Made by a program: the position numbers and the translations under genes
Notes under the pieces: model-generated
Seen by the model: only the letters and a program-made list of their open reading frames with translations
What the model was told of the DNA's origin: nothing
Databases searched by the model: none
From: Streptosporangiaceae bacterium
GTDB taxonomy: Bacteria; Actinomycetota; Actinomycetes; Streptosporangiales; Streptosporangiaceae
NCBI GenBank assembly: GCA_030040815.1
Contig: JASHSZ010000081.1
Coordinates: 1-18,220 of the forward strand
Direction: 5' to 3'
DNA: 18,220 bases
Shown: in pieces, positions 1-6,360 of the stretch
How positions within the stretch are numbered: the first letter of the stretch is position 1
Layout: the number at the start of each line of letters is the position of its first letter

Positions 1-235
1 GGCACATTTCCCGCAGTTCGTGCAGCACCGACGGAACCGTCGAGCAGAGCGCGATACCGCTCACGTCTGGCTCGGCGAACAGGGTGCTCTGGCCCAGCAG
101 GCCCTGCAGCAGCACGGCCAGTTCGTCCGCAGTGCGCACAGGGTCGGTGGACACCCGCCAGTGCTCGACAACATCTGTTCCGTCGAAGAGGCCGAGCACC
201 GTGTTGGTGTTACCAACGTCAATCGTCAGCAGCAT
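1..235 (-). CDS. coaX: Type III pantothenate kinase, N-terminal part (cut by left window edge)
   Basis: Type III pantothenate kinase phosphorylates pantothenate in the first committed step of CoA synthesis, in the cytosol. Seventy-eight codons are visible. The protein opens MLLTIDVGNTNTVLGLFDG, the DxGNTxT phosphate-binding signature of the CoaX (ASKHA-fold) family, followed by EHWRVSTDPVRTADEL and a VSGIALCSTVPSV segment typical of the first domain. The ATG (235-233) has GGGAG four bases upstream. The start overlaps the end of nadC by 17 bases, so it is the last visible gene of the panC-nadB-nadC-coaX run. The remaining two thirds lie outside the window, so the catalytic and pantothenate-binding parts cannot be inspected. 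The family call is secure from the N-terminus and the context. Confidence 0.93.
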   Translation of the reverse strand, partial: MLLTIDVGNTNTVLGLFDGTDVVEHWRVSTDPVRTADELAVLLQGLLGQSTLFAEPDVSGIALCSTVPSVLHELREMC

Positions 236-1211
236 GGCGCTCCCGATCGCTAGCTGGGCTGCGCAGGTCCAGTCCGAAGTCCAGGGCGGGCGCCGAGTGG
301 GTCAGCGCCCCCACCGCAAGGTAGTCCACGCCGGTCTGCGCGACCGCACGGGCTCGGCCGAGCGTGAGGCCGCCGCTGGCCTCCAGCAGTGCCCGGCCGT
401 CAGCCAGCCGCACCGCGGCGGCCATGTCAGCGACGGCGAAGTTGTCCAGCAGAATAAGGTCAGCGCCTACGGCCAGCGCCTCGGCCACCTGGTCCAGGGT
501 GTCGCACTCGACCTCGAGCGGCAGCCCTGGTGCCCGGGCCCGGACCGCAGTAAACGCGGCCCTGACCGACCCGGCGGCGGCCACATGGTTGTCCTTGACC
601 AGCGCAGCGTCCGACAGTGACATGCGGTGGTTGACCCCGCCCCCGCAGCGAACCGCGTACTTCTCCAGCGCCCGCAGGCCTGGCGTGGTCTTCCGGGTAT
701 CGCGGATCTGCGCCCGGGTCCCGGCGACCTCGTCCACCCACTGCCGCGTGAGCGTGGCGATGCCGGACAGGTGGCACAGCAGGTTCAGCGCCGCGCGCTC
801 GGCGGTCAGCAGCGCGCTGATCGGTCCGGTCACGGCCAGCACCGCCTGGCCCACCGCCACGACGTCGCCGTCGGCGGCCTGGGCGGTGCACCGCACCGGG
901 CTGGCCGGCGATGCCAGCCAGAACACAGTCTCGGCCACGGGCAGCCCGGCCACCACGCCGGGGCACCTTGCGACGACGTCTGCCTGGCCCAGAGCGTCCG
1001 CAGGCACGGTGGCGGCCGTGGTCACGTCGATGCCGCCGGCGAGATCCTCGGTCAGCGCCGCCCCGGCCACCGCGGCGACGGCGGCTGGATCGAGTCCGGC
1101 TGCGCGCAGCCGCCTGGCGATCCCTTCACTCAAGGGGGGAACGGCGGCACCGTGTCCCGCAGCCGCGCGCATGCCAGCCGGATTAGTTGGCCCGCAGGTA
1201 ACCTCGCACAT
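219..1211 (-). CDS. nadC: Nicotinate-nucleotide pyrophosphorylase (quinolinate phosphoribosyltransferase)
   Basis: NadC converts quinolinate and PRPP to nicotinic acid mononucleotide, CO2 and pyrophosphate in de novo NAD synthesis. The 330-residue product carries the family motifs in order: ERAALNLLCHLSG (about 138-150), DTRKTTPGLR (171-180), CGGGVNHRMSLSD (189-201), VKDNH (205-209), EVEC (233-236), LLDNF (254-258) and EASGG (277-281). These supply the Arg, His, Lys and Asp/Glu residues known to bind quinolinate and PRPP. The ATG at 1211 is 15 bases after the nadB stop, with GAGGA about 12 bases upstream. A second Met at residue 14 is an alternative start; the conserved fold begins only near residue 28. 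The 3' end overlaps coaX. It follows nadB directly, as expected for consecutive pathway steps. No nadA is visible in the window. Confidence 0.96.
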   Translation of the reverse strand: MCEVTCGPTNPAGMRAAAGHGAAVPPLSEGIARRLRAAGLDPAAVAAVAGAALTEDLAGGIDVTTAATVPADALGQADVVARCPGVVAGLPVAETVFWLASPASPVRCTAQAADGDVVAVGQAVLAVTGPISALLTAERAALNLLCHLSGIATLTRQWVDEVAGTRAQIRDTRKTTPGLRALEKYAVRCGGGVNHRMSLSDAALVKDNHVAAAGSVRAAFTAVRARAPGLPLEVECDTLDQVAEALAVGADLILLDNFAVADMAAAVRLADGRALLEASGGLTLGRARAVAQTGVDYLAVGALTHSAPALDFGLDLRSPASDRERHAADD

Positions 1212-1226
1212 CGCCCGTTCCCGTCC

Positions 1227-2864
1227 TCAGTCGAGCACCGGCTCGAAGACCAACCGGAACCCGGACTGGGCGGCCAACACCGCAAGGTGTCCGCGCCACG
1301 CCGGGCTGGTCTCCGCGAAGTCCTCGCGCCAGTGACTGCCGCGTGTCTCCTCCCTCGCCAGCGCCGCGGCGACCAGGGCGGAGCCGACCAGGTGCAAGTT
1401 GGTGGCCTGCCAGGCGTCGGCATCCGGCTTGTCGCAATCTTGTCGGCCGAGTTCGGCCAGGCCGGCGGCCGCCTTTGCCAGGCCCGGTCCGGACCGCAGC
1501 ACGCCCGCGTTGGCGGTCATCAGCTGCTGCAACGGCGCGACGATGGCCGGGGCGACAAGCAGCCCCTCCCGGTCATCGTCGGCCGGCTGCGCATCCGGTG
1601 GCAGCGCGCGGCCTAGCTCGGCGCCGATGCGCTCGGCGAACACCAGGCCTTCAAGCAGCGAGTTGGACGCCAGCCTGTTGGCGCCGTGCACACCCGTGCA
1701 CGCGACCTCGCCGCACGCGTACAGGCCCGGCACGCTGGTACGGCCGTGCAGGTCGGTACGGACGCCGCCGCTGACGTAGTGCGCGGCAGGCACCACCGGG
1801 ATCGGCTCCGTCAGCGGATCGATGCCGTGCGACCGGCAGTTCGCGAGGATCGTCGGGAACCGGTGCTCCCAGACCTCGGCGCCCAGGTGCCGGCCGTCGA
1901 GGAAGACATGATCGGCGCCGGTGGCGAGCATCTCGCGCATGATGGCCTTCGCCACAACATCCCTCGGAGCCAGATCGGCGAGCGGGTGCTGCCCGGTCAT
2001 GAACCTGCGGCCTGCCGTGTCGATCAGCACCGCGCCCTCTCCGCGCACCGCTTCGGAGATGAGCGGCTGGCGGCCGCGCGAAGCCGGGCCGAGCCACAGC
2101 ACGGTGGGGTGGAACTGGACGAACTCCAGGTCCGCAGCCACGGCGCCGGCGCGCATTGCCAGGGCGAGCCCGTCGCCGGTCGACACCGGCGGATTGGTGG
2201 TCGCCGAGTAGACGTGGCCGAAGCCGCCCGTTGCCAGGACCACCGCCCGGGCGTGGACGGCACCGACCCCGTCCCGCTCCCCCTCGCCCAGTACATGCAA
2301 GGTGAGCCCCGCGGCCCGGCCGTCGGCCGTCTGCAGGAGATCGAGGGCCAGCGCGTGCTCGATAACCTCGAGCTCGGCTGCCTGCCCGGCCTCCGCGAGC
2401 GCGGCGAGCAGCGCCCTGGAGACCTCGGCGCCGGTCGCGTCCCCGCCGGCGTGCGCGATCCGACGACGCAGATGCCCGCCCTCCCTGGTGAGCGCCAGCG
2501 GTCCGGCGGGCTCGCGGTCGAACCGCGCGCCCAGCTCGATCAGCCGCCGCACGGCATCCGGACCATCGGTCACCAGCGCGCGGACGGCCCGGACGTCACA
2601 GATGCCCGCGCCCGCCCTCAGCGTGTCCCGCAGGTGGTCCTCCGGCGAGTCGCCCGGGCCTAGCGCCGCGGCGATGCCGCCCTGCGCCCACCGAGTGGAG
2701 CCGTCGTCGAGCACAGTCTTGGTGGCGAGCAAGATCCGGACAGCTGGGAGCGCGCGCCTGATCGCCAGCACGGTGGTGAGCCCGGCCACACCGGATCCGA
2801 CGACGACCACGTCCGTCTCGCGCCGCCAGCCCGGCGCCGGCGCGGTGAGCCGACTGGGAATCAC
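1227..2864 (-). CDS. nadB: L-aspartate oxidase
   Basis: NadB is the FAD enzyme that oxidises L-aspartate to iminoaspartate, which NadA condenses with dihydroxyacetone phosphate to make quinolinate. The 545-residue protein has the N-terminal FAD dinucleotide motif VVVGSGVAGL (20-29), GSTRWAQGGIAAA (55-67), the ATGGFGHVYSATTNP segment (211-225), EFVQFHPT (247-254), PRDVVAKAI (300-308), and the HYVSGGV and GEVACTGVHGANRLASNSL block (362-403) diagnostic of L-aspartate oxidase rather than succinate dehydrogenase flavoprotein. The C-terminal helical domain is present, so the gene is intact. The start is GTG at 2864, overlapping the panC stop as GTGA, which implies translational coupling. The partner nadA is not in this window and must lie elsewhere if the pathway is complete. 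Confidence 0.96.
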   Translation of the reverse strand: MIPSRLTAPAPGWRRETDVVVVGSGVAGLTTVLAIRRALPAVRILLATKTVLDDGSTRWAQGGIAAALGPGDSPEDHLRDTLRAGAGICDVRAVRALVTDGPDAVRRLIELGARFDREPAGPLALTREGGHLRRRIAHAGGDATGAEVSRALLAALAEAGQAAELEVIEHALALDLLQTADGRAAGLTLHVLGEGERDGVGAVHARAVVLATGGFGHVYSATTNPPVSTGDGLALAMRAGAVAADLEFVQFHPTVLWLGPASRGRQPLISEAVRGEGAVLIDTAGRRFMTGQHPLADLAPRDVVAKAIMREMLATGADHVFLDGRHLGAEVWEHRFPTILANCRSHGIDPLTEPIPVVPAAHYVSGGVRTDLHGRTSVPGLYACGEVACTGVHGANRLASNSLLEGLVFAERIGAELGRALPPDAQPADDDREGLLVAPAIVAPLQQLMTANAGVLRSGPGLAKAAAGLAELGRQDCDKPDADAWQATNLHLVGSALVAAALAREETRGSHWREDFAETSPAWRGHLAVLAAQSGFRLVFEPVLD

Positions 2865-3865
2865 GCCCGGCCGCCTCCCTCGCCCAGGCTGCCTGCAGCG
2901 CCCGCCTGGCTGGTGTCCGAGCCCGCGGCGCTCGCGCCGATCTGCAGGCGTGCGTTGTCGATCAGCCTGGTCGCGCCGACCTTAGCGGCGACCAGCAAGA
3001 GCGCGGCGCCCCGGTGATCAGTCCCAACCTCGGCGAAGGTGCGGGGATCGGCCAGCACGAGGTAGTCGAGCCGGACCGGTGGGCGGCCTGTGGCGGCCTC
3101 ATCCAGGACCGCGCGCGCGGCCGTCACGGCGGGTCCGGCACCCTGGTCAGCCGCTGCGCTGGCCGCGGTGAGTGCCCGCGGCAGGGCGAGCGCGGCGGCC
3201 CGCTCCGCGACCGACAGGTAGGCGTTCCGGCTCGACGTCGCAAGGCCGTCCGCATCGCGATGCAGCGGGGCCGCCACGAGCTGCACGCGGAGGTCCAGAT
3301 CGGTCACCATCTGCCGGATCAGCGCCAGTTGCTGAGCGTCCTTGGCCCCGAAGACGGCCGCATCCGGCTCGGTCAGGTGGAACAGCTTGAGCACGACTGT
3401 CAGCACGCCGTCGAAAAAGCCCGGCCGGGACTGGCCCTCCAGCACCCGCCCGACCGGTCCCGGGTTGACGGTCACCAGCGGCGGGCTCGGATACATCTGC
3501 GTGGTGTCCGGGTGGAAGACCGCGGTCACCTGCTCCTGCGCGCAGACGGCCAGGTCGTACTCGATCGGCCGTGGGTAGCGGTCGAAGTCCTCGGCCGGGC
3601 CGAACTGAAGCGGGTTAACGAAGATCGAGACCAGGACGGAGCCGACCGGTCCCGCTAGCTGGCGCGCGACCCGCAGGACAGACCGATGGCCGTCGTGCAG
3701 GGCGCCCATCGTGGGCACGAGCACGACCGGGTCCGGTAGCGCAGGCCGCGCCGCTGCCATCCCCTTACGGGTCCTGACCAGCATGGGCACGGACGGGATG
3801 GCGATCTGTCTGCGGCTCAGCGGGGACGCCGGGCTCGTCGACGTCCACGGCGGCGCTCCGCTCAT
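2861..3865 (-). CDS. panC: Pantothenate synthetase (pantoate-beta-alanine ligase)
   Basis: PanC joins pantoate and beta-alanine with ATP through a pantoyl-adenylate intermediate. Visible motifs are PTMGALHDGH (51-60, the HxGH nucleotide-binding signature), SIFVNPLQF (80-88), FDRYPR (94-99), VFGAKDAQQL (171-180; the Lys matches the catalytic lysine of the GxKD motif) and DGLATSSRNAYLS (206-218, KMSKS-like loop). The ATG at 3865 overlaps the DUF2520 stop as ATGA. The product is 334 residues, slightly long because of a non-conserved 25-residue N-terminal leader and an Ala/Gly-rich tail; Met28 is a possible internal start. In Mycobacterium tuberculosis panC is followed by panD, whereas here nadB follows and no panD is seen. 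Confidence 0.96.
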   Translation of the reverse strand: MSGAPPWTSTSPASPLSRRQIAIPSVPMLVRTRKGMAAARPALPDPVVLVPTMGALHDGHRSVLRVARQLAGPVGSVLVSIFVNPLQFGPAEDFDRYPRPIEYDLAVCAQEQVTAVFHPDTTQMYPSPPLVTVNPGPVGRVLEGQSRPGFFDGVLTVVLKLFHLTEPDAAVFGAKDAQQLALIRQMVTDLDLRVQLVAAPLHRDADGLATSSRNAYLSVAERAAALALPRALTAASAAADQGAGPAVTAARAVLDEAATGRPPVRLDYLVLADPRTFAEVGTDHRGAALLLVAAKVGATRLIDNARLQIGASAAGSDTSQAGAAGSLGEGGGRA

Positions 3866-4791
3866 GGCGGCGCCTCGGCGAGCACGTCAAGCAGGCGTCG
3901 CGCATCGGACGCGGTCAGCATGCCGGCCGCCAGCGCGCGTGTCGCCGTAAGTCTCGCCAGGGCCAGGTAGGCAGGCAGTGCCTCGGGCGCTTCCGTCTGC
4001 AGCGCAGCCACGTGGCCAGCGACGGTGTCCGCGTCACCTCTGGCAACCGGGCCGGTCAGGGCCGCGTCGCCCAGCCGCAGCGCGTTGTCGAGCGCCGCCG
4101 ACAGCAGCGGGCCGAGCATCCGGGCCGGATTCCCGACACCGGCCTTCGCCAGCAGGTCCTCGGCCTGGACCACGAGCGTGACCAGATGGTTGGCCGCGCC
4201 GGCCAGAGCAGCGTGGTACAGGTCGCGGTCGGCCTCGGCAATGAAGACCGGCTCCCCGCCGATCTCCATGACGAGCACTTCGGCGGCCGGACGCAGCGCG
4301 GTCGGCGCCGTGACGCCGAAGCAGATGCCGACCAGCCGGTCGGCGTCGTCGGGCCGACCCGTGAACGTCATCACCGGGTGCATCGCCAGCGGCAACGCGC
4401 CCTGCTGTGTCGCGGGCTCGAGCACCCCGAGCCCGTGACGGCCGCTGGCGTGCGCTAGCAGGCGGCCCGCCACCGGTGCCCCCGTCGCGGCGAGGCCGCG
4501 TACCAGGCCGGGCAGAGCGTCGTCGGGCACGGTGAGCAGTACCAGGTCGGCCGCGCCGACGACCTCTTCCGGCTGCCGTATCGGCGTGCCCGGCAGGAAC
4601 TGGTCAACGCGCCGCAGGGAGGAGTCCGAGACCGCGGACGCTGCCGTGATCCGGTGACCGGCGCGGCCCAGCGCGACCGCAAGCGCGGTACCGACCCGGC
4701 CTGCACCGACCACACCGACATTGAGCCGGGCCGGATGGACGGGGCCGACATCTGGCCGGGCAGCCTCACCCGGCGTGCTGTCAGCCGTCAT
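3862..4791 (-). CDS. Rossmann-like / DUF2520 domain protein, candidate NAD(P)-dependent oxidoreductase linked to pantothenate synthesis
   Basis: Two domains are visible. An N-terminal Rossmann fold contains LNVGVVGAGRVGTALAVAL (GxGxxG) and ADLVLLTVPDDAL. It is followed by HASGRHGLGVLEP and LPLAMHPVMTFTG, and then a helical DUF2520 domain with DLYHAALAGAANHLVTLV. This is the 6-phosphogluconate-dehydrogenase-like layout that ketopantoate reductases also use. The stop overlaps the panC ATG by four bases. From memory, the same gene precedes panC in other actinobacteria, and a Francisella gene next to panC (panG) encodes a non-PanE ketopantoate reductase; whether this protein is its relative is inference. 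The chosen ATG at 4791 overlaps the stop of a short leader ORF and gives 309 residues. An in-frame ATG at 4866 would add 25 non-conserved residues. The family call is firm; the enzymatic activity is unproven. Confidence 0.85.
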   Translation of the reverse strand: MTADSTPGEAARPDVGPVHPARLNVGVVGAGRVGTALAVALGRAGHRITAASAVSDSSLRRVDQFLPGTPIRQPEEVVGAADLVLLTVPDDALPGLVRGLAATGAPVAGRLLAHASGRHGLGVLEPATQQGALPLAMHPVMTFTGRPDDADRLVGICFGVTAPTALRPAAEVLVMEIGGEPVFIAEADRDLYHAALAGAANHLVTLVVQAEDLLAKAGVGNPARMLGPLLSAALDNALRLGDAALTGPVARGDADTVAGHVAALQTEAPEALPAYLALARLTATRALAAGMLTASDARRLLDVLAEAPP

Positions 4792-4814
4792 GCCGCAGTG
4801 CCAGTCGAGTGCAT
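4788..4814 (-). CDS. Possible 8-codon leader ORF coupled to the DUF2520 gene
   Basis: An ATG at 4814-4812 lies six bases after GGGGAGG (4827-4821), the best Shine-Dalgarno in this part of the window. It opens a frame reading MHSTGTAA and stops at TGA 4790-4788, which overlaps the DUF2520 ATG (4791-4789) as ATGA. An earlier ATG at 4820 in the same frame would add two codons but has no room for the Shine-Dalgarno. The DUF2520 ATG itself has no ribosome-binding site, so re-initiation from this leader is a plausible way to start it. It is too short for any homology argument, and it could be chance if the true gene start is at 4866. Confidence 0.4.
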   Translation of the reverse strand: MHSTGTAA

Positions 4815-4831
4815 GCTCATCCTCCCCGGCC

Positions 4832-4846
4832 GACAGCCGCGCTGTC
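4832..4846 (-). promoter_or_regulatory. Small hairpin just upstream of the leader Shine-Dalgarno
   Basis: Perfect inverted repeat GACAGC-CGC-GCTGTC: a 6 bp stem with a 3-base loop, ending four bases before the GGGGAGG Shine-Dalgarno of the leader ORF. It would form in the mRNA upstream of the DUF2520 gene. There is no U-tract, so it does not look like a classical terminator. A role in translation or transcript processing is only suggested by its position. Confidence 0.35.
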
Positions 4847-4959
4847 TGCGATGCCCGTGCGAGCATCTTCGCCGACTCGGCCGGGCCCGCCGCAGCCGGG
4901 GCGAGCGTCCGGCAGGGTCACAGCGGGTCGGCGTCCGGAGAGCCGCACGCACCGGCCAG

Positions 4960-5451
4960 TCACGAGTGCCACTGCCAGCTGTCTCTCGACCGCTGTGACT
5001 CATCGTCGTCGTCATCCGGGGGCTTCGGCGCACGGCAGCAGTACTCCAGGTACAGCGCGGCGGCCACCAGGGCCAGGGCGGCCGCGAGGGTAACCCCCGC
5101 CACCCTTGCGTCCCGCGCGGGCACGCTCTTGTCAAGCTCGGGCAGCACGTACGTCAGGTAGCCGGCGACCAGCCCGCCGATCCCTGCGGCGGCCGTGGAA
5201 CTAGCCTTGGCCAGCGCCACGAGCCGCGCCACCGCCAGCGGAGCCAGCGGCTTGGCTCCCTTCCGCCCGGTAACCCTGCTCTGCACGCTCCGACCGACCG
5301 CCGCCTCGGCCAGCGCGAGGGCGGCGAGCGCGGGCACAGCGGTGATGGGCAGCAGTGGCAGATTGGTGAAGGTCGCCTTGGTCGCCAGCCAGCCGACGAT
5401 CGCACCGACGACAAAGATGCCAGCGAGCGTGCCGGGTCTGGTCATGCGCAT
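4960..5451 (-). CDS. DUF3180 family integral membrane protein
   Basis: A 163-residue protein with four hydrophobic segments: about 8-27 (TLAGIFVVGAIVGWLATKA), 34-51, 85-104 (STAAAGIGGLVAGYLTYVL) and 116-136. A basic loop (RVTGRKGAKP) lies between the second and third. The tail is acidic and cytoplasmic-looking (PPDDDDDESQ). The layout and its place directly after folK match the actinobacterial DUF3180 family, whose function is unknown to me. The ATG at 5451 is four bases after the folK stop and has GAGG nine bases upstream inside folK; ATG 5445 is an alternative. A gap of roughly 150 bases to the next gene downstream holds no other gene apart from the short leader described there. Confidence 0.85.
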   Translation of the reverse strand: MRMTRPGTLAGIFVVGAIVGWLATKATFTNLPLLPITAVPALAALALAEAAVGRSVQSRVTGRKGAKPLAPLAVARLVALAKASSTAAAGIGGLVAGYLTYVLPELDKSVPARDARVAGVTLAAALALVAAALYLEYCCRAPKPPDDDDDESQRSRDSWQWHS

Positions 5452-5455
5452 GGCG

Positions 5456-6001
5456 TCATGCCTCGCCTGTCGCCTGCGCCGCCGGCAGCGCGAGCCTGAG
5501 GTCTTCTCGCCGCCGCACCCCGGCCGTCGAGGTGTCGGCGAGCAGGTTGGCGACCGGGCCCCACCCCGGCAGGACGGCCGCAGGCTGCACGTCCAGCCAC
5601 GGCGCGAGGACGAAGGCCCGCTCGTGTGCCCGAGGATGCGGAAGCGTCAGGTCCGCCGCCGCGCTCAGTTCCGCGCCGCAGGTGATGATGTCGACGTCCA
5701 GCGTGCGGGGACCCCACCGAATCGTTCGGACTCGCCCGACGGCCCGCTCCGCTGCCCCGCAGCGCTCCAGAATCTCCCGCGCCGACAGCGAACTGCGGGC
5801 CAGCAGGACTACGTTCAGATAGTCCATCTGGGCCGGACCGCCGACCGGTGCCGTCTCGAATACGCCGGAGATTGCGGCCACAGTGAGCCCGTCTCCGGCC
5901 AGCATGTCGATGCCGCGCTGCAGGTTGTCCATCCGGTCACCGAGGTTGCTGCCGAGCGCGAGGACGATGACGCGCTCCCTGGTGTCGGCCGCGCTGGTCA
6001 C
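5456..6001 (-). CDS. folK: 2-amino-4-hydroxy-6-hydroxymethyldihydropteridine pyrophosphokinase (HPPK)
   Basis: FolK transfers pyrophosphate from ATP to 6-hydroxymethyl-7,8-dihydropterin, giving the substrate of FolP. Family motifs are LALGSNLGDRMDNLQRGI (N-terminal), VFETAPVGGPAQMDYLN, TIRWGPRTLDVDII (Mg/ATP-binding Asp pair) and LPHPRAHERAFVLAPW. The start chosen is GTG at 6001, overlapping the folB stop as GTGA and giving 181 residues, a normal length. An upstream in-frame ATG at 6112 would add 37 residues overlapping folB with no family similarity. It follows folB in a coupled folP-folB-folK run. The last part of the protein (after WGPVANLLAD) is a less conserved tail. Confidence 0.95.
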   Translation of the reverse strand: MTSAADTRERVIVLALGSNLGDRMDNLQRGIDMLAGDGLTVAAISGVFETAPVGGPAQMDYLNVVLLARSSLSAREILERCGAAERAVGRVRTIRWGPRTLDVDIITCGAELSAAADLTLPHPRAHERAFVLAPWLDVQPAAVLPGWGPVANLLADTSTAGVRRREDLRLALPAAQATGEA

Positions 6002-6360
6002 GTCCGGCTCCGGCGGACCGTCACGCTGACATCCGCTATATCCGCATTCACCGGGGCTTGCGGCTTGTGCACGGTGATCTCGGCCGCATGCACCACGGGA
6101 TCGGCCAGACACGCAGCAGCCAGCCGCTCCGCGAGCGTCTCGATGAGCGCCACGGGCGGCCCCGCCACGATATCGGCCAGCCGTCCGGCCATCGCTGCGT
6201 AGTCGGCGGTGAGCTTCAGGTCGTCGCTCGCGGCCGCCGGGGCGGCGTCGAGCCAGAGCAGCGCGTCGACGACGAAGTCCTGACCGGCCATCCGTTCCTC
6301 GGGGAGCACGCCGTGATAGCCGCGTACCCGCAGGCCGGCAATGGAGATGCGGTCCAGCAT
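5998..6360 (-). CDS. folB: Dihydroneopterin aldolase
   Basis: FolB cleaves 7,8-dihydroneopterin to 6-hydroxymethyl-7,8-dihydropterin and glycolaldehyde. The 120-residue protein has the family length and motifs: ISIAGLRVRGYHGVLPEER (with the substrate-binding Glu), ADYAAMAGRLADIV, IETLAERLAAACL and EITVHKPQAPV (with the catalytic Lys). The ATG at 6360 shares one base with the folP stop (TGATG), so it is tightly coupled. Its only Shine-Dalgarno candidate, GAGG at 6374-6371, is inside the G/C-rich repeat at the end of folP, directly beside a run of six C that can pair with nearby G runs in the mRNA. Confidence 0.95.
   Translation of the reverse strand: MLDRISIAGLRVRGYHGVLPEERMAGQDFVVDALLWLDAAPAAASDDLKLTADYAAMAGRLADIVAGPPVALIETLAERLAAACLADPVVHAAEITVHKPQAPVNADIADVSVTVRRSRT

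Noticed and set aside
364..1335. Long plus-strand open frame opposite nadC, and another at 627-1616
   Set aside because: High G+C creates long open frames opposite real genes. These translate to low-complexity Ala/Arg/Ser/Pro sequence with no recognisable family, while the minus-strand nadC and nadB have full motif sets.
6002..6112. Longer folK start giving 37 extra residues
   Set aside because: It would overlap folB deeply and the extra residues are not HPPK-like. GTG 6001 overlaps the folB stop and gives the normal length.
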